Origin: AC-32 sp963717475
GTDB lineage: Bacteria > Actinomycetota > Thermoleophilia > Gaiellales > Gaiellaceae
DNA: 64,000 nt
Assembly: GCA_963717475.1 (NCBI GenBank)
Contig: OY970337.1
Coordinates: 868,001 to 932,000 of the forward strand
Direction: 5' to 3'
In this document: positions 1 to 8,597 of the stretch, one piece after another
Layout: each line of letters starts with the position of its first letter
Numbering within the stretch: the stretch's first letter is position 1
Notes under the pieces: generated by a model
Databases searched by the model: none
The model's input: only the letters and a program-made list of their open reading frames with translations
What the model was told of the DNA's origin: nothing
Made by a program: the position numbers and the translations under genes

Positions 1-168
1 ACGCGGATCTACCGCGCCGCCCGGCCGGCGGGGGAGGCTCTCGACGAGCTCAGGCGCGCCGCCGGCACCCAGTTCTGCCCTCGTTGCGTCGCCGCTCTCG
101 AGCGGATCCTGCCGCTCGAGGGGCTGGACGACGAGGGCTCCCGCGAGCCCGCGCTCGCCTCTGCCTAG
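1..168 (+). CDS. C-terminal end of a probable HD-GYP/HD-domain phosphohydrolase (5' truncated)
   Basis: Frame 1 is open from the window edge to TAG at 166-168, giving 55 residues. The segment GTQFCPRCVAALERIL matches the end of HD-GYP domains, where the usual form is GTQFDP-VV-A. HD-GYP proteins degrade cyclic di-GMP, but the catalytic HD and GYP motifs lie outside the window. The usual Asp after GTQF is Cys here. The short Asp/Glu-rich tail ends before a gene-free gap. Family assignment is inferred from this one tail motif; an HD-type response regulator is the main alternative. Confidence 0.5.
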   Translation, partial: TRIYRAARPAGEALDELRRAAGTQFCPRCVAALERILPLEGLDDEGSREPALASA

Positions 169-235
169 CGACAGGTCCTAAACGCTAGCCTGCATCTTGC
201 ATCCTGGTGAGGATGCTCTACCATTCTTGGTTCAG

Positions 236-934
236 ATGGCGCGCAAGCCCCAATTGCGTAAGGCTCAGTATCGCGCGCTCGCGGGCATCGACCGCAAGGC
301 CCTCGCCGAGTTCCAGGCCGGCATCCGCAAGCGCTACACCGACGAGCAGATCCTCGAAGAGCTGGCCGCGTCGGCCAAGCGGCTGGGGCGATCGCCGACG
401 ATGCGCGAGTTCGCGGCCGACCCCGAGACCTCGGTGCACCCGCAGACCGTCATCGAGCATTTCGGCAGCTGGAACGAGGCCAAGCGCACGGCGGGCCTGG
501 TTCCGAGGCGCTTTGCGACGCGCGAGGAGCTCCTCGACCTGCTGAAGGGCCTGGGGGAGGAGCTCGGCCGGGTTCCGACGGCGCGCGACATCGAGGAGCA
601 CCGCGGCCGGATGCCCTCGAAGTCACTCTACTGGCACACGTTCGGCTCTCTGGCGAACGCGCTCCGCGAGGCCGGCTTCGACGTCCCGGTGGGGGAGGAG
701 AGGCTCGAACGCGCCCTCGAGCAGGGCGTCGAGCTAGCGCGGAAGCTGAAACGGCTCCCGAAGTTCGCCGACTGGGCGGATGCCCGCCGCGCAGACGAGT
801 CGCTCATGACCGAGTGGCAGATCTACCGGATGCTCGAAGGCCGCCGCGGCGCGTGGTCGACCTTCCAGTTCCTCGTCCGCGAGAAGCTGGTGGAAGCCGG
901 AACGAAAGTCGCGCCGGACGGGCGGCTGCGCTAG
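236..934 (+). CDS. Protein built of homing-endonuclease-associated (HNH_repeat-like) helical repeats
   Basis: 232 residues from ATG 236; an ATG at 197 in the same frame would add 13 residues with no family character. After a basic N-terminus there are three related units, at about residues 34-88, 92-147 and 155-215. Each has the pattern of an acidic helix, LGR-PT or LKR-PKF, then a W/F helix such as HFGSWNEAKRTAGL. This is the repeat found next to HNH homing endonucleases and in free-standing actinobacterial proteins, where it is thought to bind DNA. No HNH or other nuclease motif is present, so a DNA-binding or regulatory role is more likely than cleavage. It ends 4 bp into the convergent amidotransferase gene. 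Confidence 0.7.
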   Translation: MARKPQLRKAQYRALAGIDRKALAEFQAGIRKRYTDEQILEELAASAKRLGRSPTMREFAADPETSVHPQTVIEHFGSWNEAKRTAGLVPRRFATREELLDLLKGLGEELGRVPTARDIEEHRGRMPSKSLYWHTFGSLANALREAGFDVPVGEERLERALEQGVELARKLKRLPKFADWADARRADESLMTEWQIYRMLEGRRGAWSTFQFLVREKLVEAGTKVAPDGRLR

Positions 935-1719
935 AGCGCTGTCAACGCCGCAAGCTGGCGGAGGCACGAGCGGCCCTCGTGCGGCGCCCGTACAGCCGGC
1001 AGCGGCCGTTCCTGGAAGTTCCGGTCGGGGCGGAAGCGCTCACGCCCGACCTCTGCGCCGGCGCTGACGCGGACAAGGGTGCCCTCCGAGAGCTGGCGCT
1101 TTCGCAGCTTCAGCCCGAGGTAGCGCTCGACGACCTCGAGCGCGTGCTTCGTCGAGGCGAAGAAGAGCTCCTCGCGGCCGGCGCCGATCCAGAGCGGGCG
1201 GCCGACCCCGCGGGCGAGGGAGAGCTCACCGGGACGGCGGTCGTCGAGCCAGGCGGTCGCCATCGAGCCGCGCAGCTGCTCCAGCGCCTTTGCAGAGCCG
1301 TCGGTGCCCTCCGCGAGCGCGAAGATCGCCTCGGAGTCGACGGTCATCTGCGGCTCGGCGCGTTCGAAGCCGTGCTGCTCCATCAGCTCGTCGTCGTTGA
1401 AGATGATCCCGTTGTGGACGCCGACGACCGTGCCGTGCCGGATCGGATGGTTGTTGGCCTCGATCCGCGGATGGCCCTTCGTGTAGTCGCGGACGTGGAG
1501 GAGCGCCTCGGTTGCGTTCGCAGGGAGGAGGAGCTGCTCGAGGAACTCGCTGGCCCCGGAGCGCTGCTTGTGGATCTGGACGTGCAGGCTGGGGCCGGCG
1601 TACGCATAGCCGACTGCGTCGGCGCCGCGTTCGGCGATCCCCGCAAGCAGGGCCTGGGCAGCGAGCGTTTTCTCCACGGAACTGGAGGCGCTCAGGCTAT
1701 ATCCGGCGATTCCACACAT
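931..1719 (-). CDS. Class II glutamine amidotransferase (Ntn-hydrolase), stand-alone
   Basis: 262 residues beginning Met-Cys-Gly-Ile-Ala-Gly-Tyr. Cys2, exposed after Met removal, is the nucleophile of class II (PurF/GlmS/GltB-type) glutaminase domains. Other family signatures are RGADAVGYAY near residue 32, VRDYTKGHP with the glutamine-binding Arg, and HNGIIFNDDEL at about 100. The protein is little more than the glutaminase domain and has no visible synthetase or isomerase module. It may therefore partner another protein or act as a YafJ-type hydrolase; the acceptor substrate cannot be told from sequence. The gene converges with the repeat-protein gene, overlapping by 4 bp. Confidence 0.8.
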   Translation of the reverse strand: MCGIAGYSLSASSSVEKTLAAQALLAGIAERGADAVGYAYAGPSLHVQIHKQRSGASEFLEQLLLPANATEALLHVRDYTKGHPRIEANNHPIRHGTVVGVHNGIIFNDDELMEQHGFERAEPQMTVDSEAIFALAEGTDGSAKALEQLRGSMATAWLDDRRPGELSLARGVGRPLWIGAGREELFFASTKHALEVVERYLGLKLRKRQLSEGTLVRVSAGAEVGRERFRPDRNFQERPLPAVRAPHEGRSCLRQLAALTAL

Positions 1720-1904
1720 TTCTTCTTAGAAGACCCCTACCACGAGACGGACGGCTTCTAACGCTGCCGCCACGGAGTGTGACGAAGGGATCGGCCCGCA
1801 GTTAGTCACTCTTGTCCACTCGGGTTCGCCGCGGCGATCCCTGATCCCTCTTGCGGGTGGACGCATGCCTCAAGTGAGGGACAGGGAGCGCCGATAGGAC
1901 GGAC

Positions 1905-2855
1905 ATGGCGCAGCGGCCGCTCCCTGAAGCGCTCCCCGAGCCCGAGGTCTCCGAGGACCCGAAGCTCGAGGTCGTCCCGGCGCTCGACCCGGTCGACGAG
2001 CCCGAAGAGGTCGAAGCTCCGACCGAGCCGCAGACCGCCGACCCACTCAAGCTCTACGTCCGCCAGATCGGCGACGGGCGCCTCCTGACCCCGGCCGAGG
2101 AGCGCGAGCTCGCCCGCCTCAAGGACGAGGGCGACGAGGCCGCGAAGCGCAGGCTCATCGAGTGCAACCTCCGCCTGGTGATGTCGATCACGCGGAACTA
2201 CACGAAGGCCGGCGTCCCGCTCCTCGATTTGATCCAGGAGGGCAATCTCGGCCTGATCCGCGCGGTCGAGAAGTTCGACTACAAGCTCGGCTACAAGCTT
2301 TCGACCTACGCGACGTGGTGGATCCGGCAGTCGATCACGCGTGCGCTCGCCGACCAGGGGCGGACCATCCGGCTCCCGGTGCACGTGGCCGAGCAGGTGC
2401 GCAAGGTCATGCGCGCCCGCCGCGTGCTCGCGCAGAAGCTGAACCGCGAGGCGACGCTGCCGGAGATCGCGAAGGAGAGCGGCTTCCCGCCCGAGCGTGT
2501 GCGTGCGCTGCTCGAGCTCGTCGAGGACCCGGTCAGCCTGGAGACGCCCGTCGGCGACGGCGAGAGCCTCTACGGCGACCTGATCGAGGACACGCATTCG
2601 GACCGGCCCGACGACGCCACCGCCGTCAACCTGCGCTCGGCCGAGCTCTCGGTCGCCCTCGGCCGGCTCGCACCGCGGATGCGGCACGTGCTCTCGCGCC
2701 GCTTCGGGCTCGACGGCGAGCATCCACAGACACTCGAAGAGGTCGGCGCCGACCTCGGCATCACCCGCGAGCGCGTCCGGCAGCTCGAGTCGCGCGCCCT
2801 GCGCGAGCTGCGGGTGGTCGCTCCCGCGTTGCAGCTCTACCTGCGCGGCGAGTAA
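1905..2855 (+). CDS. RNA polymerase sigma-70 family factor (group 1/2, SigB/HrdB-like)
   Basis: 316 residues. It carries sigma regions 1.2 to 4.2: region 2.1-2.3 around LLDLIQEGNLGLIRAVEKFD and STYATWWIRQSITRA, which bind the core enzyme and melt and read the -10 element; region 3 around RLPVHVAEQ; and region 4.2 TLEEVGADLGITRERVRQLE, the -35-reading helix-turn-helix. The N-terminal 45 residues are acidic and Pro-rich with no clear region 1.1, which favours a group 2 (non-essential) sigma. The primary-type sigma lies 0.7 kb downstream on the other strand. ATG 1905 follows AGGACGG. Only 27 bp separate it from the CpsB-like gene. Confidence 0.93.
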   Translation: MAQRPLPEALPEPEVSEDPKLEVVPALDPVDEPEEVEAPTEPQTADPLKLYVRQIGDGRLLTPAEERELARLKDEGDEAAKRRLIECNLRLVMSITRNYTKAGVPLLDLIQEGNLGLIRAVEKFDYKLGYKLSTYATWWIRQSITRALADQGRTIRLPVHVAEQVRKVMRARRVLAQKLNREATLPEIAKESGFPPERVRALLELVEDPVSLETPVGDGESLYGDLIEDTHSDRPDDATAVNLRSAELSVALGRLAPRMRHVLSRRFGLDGEHPQTLEEVGADLGITRERVRQLESRALRELRVVAPALQLYLRGE

Positions 2856-3564
2856 CACTCCGGCGGCGGGTACCGTCAGGGGGTGGCGCCGCCCTTCGTC
2901 GACCTCCATTCGCACGTCGTTCCATCGGGTGATGACGGCGCCCAGACGCTCGCGCAGGGGCTCGAGCTCTGCGAGCTGGCCGCACGGAGCGGCACCGAGG
3001 TGCTCTACGCGACGCCGCATGTATCGCCAGCCGTTCCGCTCACCCAAGCGCGAGAGCAGGCGGTTCGAGCGGCCTTCGAGGAGCTGCGGGAGCTCGCACC
3101 GCTCGGGCTGCGGCTCGGCTACGAGCTGACGCCGTGGCCGGCGCTGCTGCGCGAGGAGCCGGCGCGCTACGCGCTCGAGGGAACGGAGGCCGTGCTGGTC
3201 GAGGTGCCCTTCCTCGGGCCCGCAGACGGCTTCCTGGCGCTTGCTGAGCACATCGAGGCGGCGGGCCTGACCCCGCTCGTCGCCCACCCCGAGCGAACGG
3301 AGGCCGTTCGGGCCGATCGCGATCTCCCCAGGCAGCTTGCCGAGCGCGGCTGGCCGCTCCAGGTCAACGCGACGAGCCTGCTCGGCCGACACGGCCAGGA
3401 GGCGGAAGAGATCGGCCGGCGCCTGGTCGAAGACGGTCTCGCCGCCGCCGTCGCTTCAGACGGCCACCGGCTGACGCGGCCGCCGCGCCTGGATGACGCC
3501 TACGAGCTGGTGAAGCAGGGAGTGGGGGAGGAAGCCGCTGCGCCGCTCTTCGACGGCAGCGCGG

Positions 3565-4662
<1,098 letters not shown>

Positions 4663-5058
4663 GAATGAAACCCTCTCCTGGACGGCGATTGCTTCGGATG
4701 CACGGTAACCGGTGTTATGTCAAGTTGCGACACGAACCCGCTCAGCGCCCCACCCGGGCCTATTGGACCATAAGTTCGCCGAGCCGGTTTCCCTTTCGTC
4801 CACCGCTCCCGCTGACTTTCCCCTTCCGGGTACAGCCCTCGCGTTCGGCTTCGACCTACTCGGGTCCCGTGCTCGGCGCAAGGAGGAATCTAGGGCGCCG
4901 GCCGGGGCCGTGCAAGGGGTCGAAAACACGTCGAGGCCGCAATTTGCGGAAATTCAATTATCCACATGTCCACAGCAGACCGTGCAGCGTGTGGATAACT
5001 CGGTCAGGCGGGATGCTGCCCCGGCTCCCCCGCTCCCGACCCGTTAACGTTCGCGGTC
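4663..5058. other. 396-bp gene-free region between sigA and a small membrane-protein gene
   Basis: No convincing reading frame: a possible 111-codon frame on the + strand is Pro/Arg-rich and has no family character. The sigA end holds an imperfect palindrome around GGTAACC (about 4701-4715) and a minus-strand TTGACA (4718-4723). The middle is pyrimidine-rich and includes a Shine-Dalgarno-like AAGGAGGAA near 4881-4889 with no start codon after it. The right third is locally AT-richer (AATTTGCGGAAATTCAATTA) and leads into two DnaA-box sequences. It is the only stretch over 300 bp without a gene. No known structured RNA was recognised. Confidence 0.6.
4958..4998. promoter_or_regulatory. Pair of inverted perfect DnaA boxes
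   Basis: TTATCCACA at 4958-4966 and its exact reverse complement TGTGGATAA at 4990-4998 face each other 23 bp apart. Both match the bacterial DnaA-box consensus at all nine positions. A weaker copy, ATGTCCACA, abuts the first box at 4966-4974. The preceding 20 bp are AT-rich for this genome. No dnaA, dnaN, rpmH or parAB gene is visible, so this may be a DnaA-controlled promoter or titration site rather than oriC. Confidence 0.65.
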
Positions 5059-5277
5059 GTGCACCTGCGCATGCCCTCCTTCTCGCGCGGCTTCTCGGCC
5101 TTCATGTGGGCGCTCTTCCTGGGTGCGTTCATCTGGATCGGGATGGTCGCGATCGGGATCACGGGCGCGACGTCGTTCATCGTCGGCTGCGTCGCGGGCC
5201 TCGGGATCTTCGTGTACGTGCGGGTGTACGGCGGCGACGAGCCGGCTCAGAGCGCGCGGCGCGAGCGAGCCCGGTGA
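5059..5277 (+). CDS. Small two-helix membrane protein, function unknown
   Basis: 72 residues from GTG 5059 (an ATG four codons later is possible). Two hydrophobic segments, about residues 13-34 (FMWALFLGAFIWIGMVAIG) and 37-58 (SFIVGCVAGLGIFVYVRVYG), are separated by a tight Thr-Gly turn, suggesting a hairpin in the cytoplasmic membrane. A basic C-terminal tail would be cytosolic. The start lies 60 bp after the DnaA-box pair, so those boxes could act on its promoter. The gene overlaps the next, convergent gene by 31 bp. No family recognised. Confidence 0.6.
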   Translation: MHLRMPSFSRGFSAFMWALFLGAFIWIGMVAIGITGATSFIVGCVAGLGIFVYVRVYGGDEPAQSARRERAR

Positions 5278-5438
5278 CCGCCGCTCAGCGCGAATAGCAG
5301 CCGGCGGGTCAGATCGGCGCCGATGAGCTCGCGTAGGCGCTCGAACACGGGCTTGCGGGGCCTGGCCTCCACCTCTGCGCAGTGCGCGAGCAGGTGCTGA
5401 ACGGCTCTGGTGTCGCGTGAGTCGAGGGCGGCGCTCAT
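5247..5438 (-). CDS. Small hypothetical protein
   Basis: 63 residues, MSAALDSRDTRAVQHLLAHC at the start, then a basic helix containing ARPRKPVFERLRELIGADL. The composition is typical of a soluble alpha-helical protein and unlike the Arg/Pro/Ser-rich noise seen in false frames of this DNA, which is why it is listed. No domain was recognised. The gene lies convergent with the small membrane protein, and its start codon lies 76 bp from the end of the next gene on the same strand. Confidence 0.45.
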   Translation of the reverse strand: MSAALDSRDTRAVQHLLAHCAEVEARPRKPVFERLRELIGADLTRRLLFALSGGHRARSRRAL

Positions 5439-5514
5439 ACTGCCGCTATCGGCGGCTCGGTCCAGCCCGCCTCATCCCTCCCCGGAGGGAAGGGACGAAG
5501 CGAAGCTGTGGGAA

Positions 5515-6105
5515 CTACCTGCGGACCGGCTGCCGCTCGCCGTTCGTGACGGGCGTGCCGTCGGCGGTGCGGTCGCGCATCGGCACCGGGGTGCCTTCGT
5601 CGCGCGTGTGGACGACGCCGTCGGTCGAGGACTCGGGCGCCACGGCGGCCCTGCGGCGACCGGGGCCGACCGTCTCGCGGGTCTCGGGCGGCATCGTGTC
5701 GAAGCAGTAGCCGAACACCAGCCCGATACCGAAGGCGAGCACGGAGACGTACTCGGCCAGGTCGTGCACGAGCCCTGCGATCCCGATGTCGCCGGACCAG
5801 CTCATGACGTGGTTCCGCGCCCAGTTCGGGTGCGGCTGGTGCGCAACCACGACCCACCCGGCAGCGATCAGGACCGGGATGAAAGCCAGCAGGAAGACGT
5901 TGGCGGACAGGCGAGGCATGCCCCCCTTCGTCCAGCCGCCGAGGAGCTGCGACAGCGCCATGACGAGGCCCGCGGCCGCGATCAGACCGTAGACGGCCCA
6001 GTAGCCGCCGGTTGACTCATCGCCTACCTGCGTCGAGATCCAGATGAGCAGCCCGGCCACGCCCGCGGCGAGCAGCGTCACCAAACCACGTGTCAAACCG
6101 TACAT
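5515..6105 (-). CDS. Four-helix integral membrane protein, function unknown
   Basis: 196 residues. Hydrophobic helices at about 8-24, 35-55, 68-88 and 106-133 (segments LLAAGVAGLLIWIS, LIAAAGLVMALSQLL, LLAFIPVLIAAGWVVVA and SVLAFGIGLVFGYCF). A 60-residue polar tail after FDTMPPETRETV carries clustered Arg and Asp and is probably cytosolic. A strong GGAGG lies 7 nt before ATG, so translation should be efficient. Layout suggests a stress-envelope or DUF-type actinobacterial membrane protein, but no named family is recognised. Confidence 0.75.
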   Translation of the reverse strand: MYGLTRGLVTLLAAGVAGLLIWISTQVGDESTGGYWAVYGLIAAAGLVMALSQLLGGWTKGGMPRLSANVFLLAFIPVLIAAGWVVVAHQPHPNWARNHVMSWSGDIGIAGLVHDLAEYVSVLAFGIGLVFGYCFDTMPPETRETVGPGRRRAAVAPESSTDGVVHTRDEGTPVPMRDRTADGTPVTNGERQPVRR

Positions 6106-6156
6106 ACAACCACCTCCGGGGCGGTTGTTCCCCCTAGTCCCGAAACGGAACCTGGC

Positions 6157-6759
6157 TCAGAGACTGAGGCGCCGTGCGTCGAAATGCCTCGAGTAGAGCT
6201 CTTCTGCGAACTCCTCGACGGCCCGCTCGGCGTCGGCCGCGAAGACGTGCTCGACGACGCCGATCTCCACGTCGTTGTGGAACGGGACGTCGACGTGCAG
6301 CGCCGAGACGAGGTTCACGGAGACACCGGTGCAGACCGGGCAGCGCACGGCGATGCCGACGGCTCCGCGGTCCTCGGCCGGCGCGAGCAGGAAGAAGGAC
6401 GAGGGAAAGATCGGCCGCGGCCGCTCCTCGGGGTAGCAGAAGAAGCTCCAAGGCCACTCCCCCGCTCCGATCCGCCGCGCGGCCAGGTCGGCGAGCTCCT
6501 CCTCGACGGCCTCGAGGCGCGCGGTCATCAGGTTCAGGAAGACGCCCCCGGCGAGGCCCAGCGGAGCCCAGTCGAGCTCGTCGTGCGTGACGAGCCCAGG
6601 ATGCTGCCCGCCGCAGCCGCAGTCGAAGTCGACCTCGAAGACCGCCGGGTGCGCCGCGCCCGGGAGCTGCTCGATCCTGCGGAAGGCCGACAGCGCGACT
6701 CTGGCCTCCCCACGCTCCGGGCACGAGAACGAGTACGTCGTCGTCAGCGCGTCGTACAC
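6157..6759 (-). CDS. Cys-rich hypothetical protein (probable metal-binding)
   Basis: 200 residues from GTG 6759. Cysteines cluster as CPERGE near residue 14, CGCGGQHPG near 49 and CPVC near 142. The first and last resemble a split zinc-binding pair and the middle CGC-G-H is unusual. The central part has WSFFCYPEERPRPIFPS. There are no membrane segments or signal peptide. The acidic C-terminus (VEEFAEELYSRHF) is helical. The gene stands alone between a membrane-protein gene and the phosphoribosyltransferase. I do not recognise the family; structural zinc is inference. Confidence 0.65.
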   Translation of the reverse strand: MYDALTTTYSFSCPERGEARVALSAFRRIEQLPGAAHPAVFEVDFDCGCGGQHPGLVTHDELDWAPLGLAGGVFLNLMTARLEAVEEELADLAARRIGAGEWPWSFFCYPEERPRPIFPSSFFLLAPAEDRGAVGIAVRCPVCTGVSVNLVSALHVDVPFHNDVEIGVVEHVFAADAERAVEEFAEELYSRHFDARRLSL

Positions 6760-6808
6760 CGTTCCGTTGTAATCGGCGCGCCGGACGAGAACTAAACGGT
6801 TGAGGCGC

Positions 6809-7360
6809 TTACGAGGTGAAGACGGGCAGGTGCCCGACGGCGATGATCTCCTGCCATTGCGCCTTGTCGCCCTCGGTGAAGATCGCGGCTTCTCCCACCG
6901 GAACTCCGCCCGCCCGCTCGACGACGTGCCGCATGCCCTCGAGCGTGCTGCCGGTGCTGATCACGTCGTCGACGATGACCACGCGCCTGCCTTCCACGAG
7001 CCCGCGGTCCTTCTCGTCGAGGTAGAGCGTCTGCGGGTGGCCGGTCGTGATCGAGACGGTCTCGACCTCGAGGGCGTCGCCCATGTACGACCGGTACTGC
7101 TTTCGCAGGACGATGTACGGGATTCCGAGCTGGTCCGCCAGCTCGTACGCGAGCGGGATGCTCTTCGACTCGGCCGTGACGAGGACGTCGGGCTCGCGCG
7201 GGCGCAGCTTCTCGGCGAGCTCGCTCGACGCAGCCTTCACGAGCTCCGTGTCGCCGAGGATGTTCAGGATCGCGATGCGAACGCCGGGCGCGACCTCGAA
7301 CAGGCGAAGTTCGCGGTGGACGCCGGCGACGTCCACGGGATACGTCTCAGGCGCGGCCAT
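6809..7360 (-). CDS. Purine-type phosphoribosyltransferase (adenine PRTase-like)
   Basis: 183 residues. The PRPP-binding motif VVIVDDVISTGST near residue 125 is complete, and an upstream TAESKSIPLAYELA matches the Apt/Xpt type-I PRTase fold, which joins a nucleobase to PRPP. The flexible-loop region KQYRSYMGD is also Apt/Xpt-like. The start ATG overlaps the MerR gene stop by one base (TGATG), so the two are probably translationally coupled and PRTase is the last gene of the FHA-MerR run. The base specificity (adenine, xanthine or a regulator such as PurR's PRT domain) is uncertain; there is no N-terminal DNA-binding domain. Confidence 0.8.
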   Translation of the reverse strand: MAAPETYPVDVAGVHRELRLFEVAPGVRIAILNILGDTELVKAASSELAEKLRPREPDVLVTAESKSIPLAYELADQLGIPYIVLRKQYRSYMGDALEVETVSITTGHPQTLYLDEKDRGLVEGRRVVIVDDVISTGSTLEGMRHVVERAGGVPVGEAAIFTEGDKAQWQEIIAVGHLPVFTS

Positions 7361-8061
7361 CAGCGGCCGGCAAGGTCTCTGAGATCACGCCAGAAGAGCA
7401 GCTGCGAGAGCTCCTGCGCGAGCTCCGCGAGCGTTTCGAGCTGCTGGATGCCGCCTTCACGCCGCTCCGGGTTGCGCGAGCGAAGAGCCGGCGCGAGAAC
7501 CTGGTGCAGCAGTCCGGCCTCGCGGTCTGCCGCGGTCCGGAACGTGCGCAGGTGCCGCGCCGAGATGCCGTAGCGAGACAGCTTCGCGCACGCGACCGCG
7601 ATGTCGACGTCCGTCGCCTGGTAGAGCTTCTCGCTCCCGTCGCGGCGCGGGTGCAGCAGGCCGTACTCCTCGAGCTCCCGCGCAAGCTCGGCCGGAACCG
7701 CGGCGCGTTCGCACAGTTCCGCGAAATCGAGCTCGTCCTCCACCTCCCCGAGGCCGCCGGCGCGCTGACGCCGGCGCTCCTTGCTCGGCCCGGAGGGCGA
7801 GGCGAGCTCCTGGCGGATCACCCGCAGCGGCAGGAACTCGTCGCGCTGAAGCCGGAGGATCGTCTCGAGGCGCTCGACGTCGTCCTCGCCGAAGAGCCGG
7901 TAGCCGCTACGGGTGCGGCGCGGCGCCAGCAGGCCCTGGTCCTCGAGGTAGCGGATCTTGGAGATCGAGATGTCCGGGAACTCGCTCTGCAGCGCGCGGC
8001 AGACGGCGCCGATCGTGAGCAGCCGCGTTCGCTCCTGGCTAGAGGCGGGCGCGGTCGTCAC
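7360..8061 (-). CDS. MerR-family transcriptional regulator, FtsR (Cg1631/Rv1828)-like
   Basis: 233 residues from GTG 8061. The N-terminal winged helix-turn-helix (about 12-75) contains TIGAVCRALQSEF, SKIRYLEDQGLL and RRTRSGYRLFGEDDVERL, as in MerR proteins. The rest (LARELEEYGLLHPRRDG; TDVDIAVACAKLSRYGISARHL) is a second helical region typical of the actinobacterial Rv1828/FtsR group, not the metal- or drug-binding domains of classic MerR. In Corynebacterium the orthologue activates ftsZ and sits beside odhI, an FHA gene; here the start also overlaps the FHA gene stop (GTGA). Target genes here are unknown. Confidence 0.85.
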   Translation of the reverse strand: MTTAPASSQERTRLLTIGAVCRALQSEFPDISISKIRYLEDQGLLAPRRTRSGYRLFGEDDVERLETILRLQRDEFLPLRVIRQELASPSGPSKERRRQRAGGLGEVEDELDFAELCERAAVPAELARELEEYGLLHPRRDGSEKLYQATDVDIAVACAKLSRYGISARHLRTFRTAADREAGLLHQVLAPALRSRNPERREGGIQQLETLAELAQELSQLLFWRDLRDLAGR

Positions 8062-8527
8062 GTCTCGAGGAAGGTGAGCTTGTACTTGCCGACCTGCAGC
8101 TCGTCGCCGTTCTCCAAGCGGGCCGGCTCCTCGATCCGGCGGCGGTTCAGGAAGGTGCCATTGAGACTTCCCTCGTCCTCGATGAAGAGGCCGTCGTCGC
8201 GCTGGACCAGGACGGCGTGCTTGCGGGAGACGGTGACGTCGTCGAGGAAGATGTCGCAGTCAGGCGAGCGGCCGATCGTCGTGCGCTCGCCCTGCGGCAG
8301 GAAGTGCTCGCCCGCACGACCCCCACCCGAGCGGACGACCAGCGCCGGCCCCTCGGTGCCGAGGTCCTCGAGGGTGACGGGTGCCTCGTCTCCCCCTCCT
8401 CCGGCGTGTAGCTCATCGTCGTCTCGCTCCCAGGCTCGTCCTTGACGAGCAGCGCGCCGCAGCGGGAACAGTAATTCGAGGCCTCCGGGTTCTGGAAGCC
8501 GCACTCCGGGCAGTAGATGTTGCTCAT
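8058..8527 (-). CDS. Zinc-ribbon plus FHA-domain protein (GarA/OdhI-like), with an apparent frameshift
   Basis: The N-terminal part, from ATG 8527, has a zinc ribbon CPECGFQNPEASNYCSRCGA followed by the tail ETTMSYTPEEGE. After a run of five C on the + strand (8392-8396) the frame must step back one base, after which DEAPVTLEDLG leads into a complete FHA domain: TIGRSPDCDI, VSRKHA, GSLNGTFLNR and GKYKLTFLE. FHA domains bind phosphothreonine. ETT near the N-terminus resembles the phosphorylatable Thr motif of GarA/OdhI, which regulates 2-oxoglutarate metabolism. One missing G in the homopolymer would restore 156 residues. The overlap with merR (GTGA) supports an FHA-MerR unit. Either a sequencing error or a -1 shift. 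Confidence 0.8.
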
Positions 8528-8597
8528 GCCCTGGCCCGCTCACGGCGCCGGCCAAGCCGGCACCTCCGCTCCCGGATGAGCTCCGTCGAGCCTACGC

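Noticed and set aside
4700..4730. sigA promoter TTGACA
   Set aside because: No -10-like hexamer at 16-18 bp, so a full promoter call is not supported; noted only in the gap description.
4712..5047. 111-codon plus-strand frame in the sigA-membrane gene gap
   Set aside because: Pro/Arg/Ser-rich, no motif, spans DnaA boxes and an isolated Shine-Dalgarno-like sequence.
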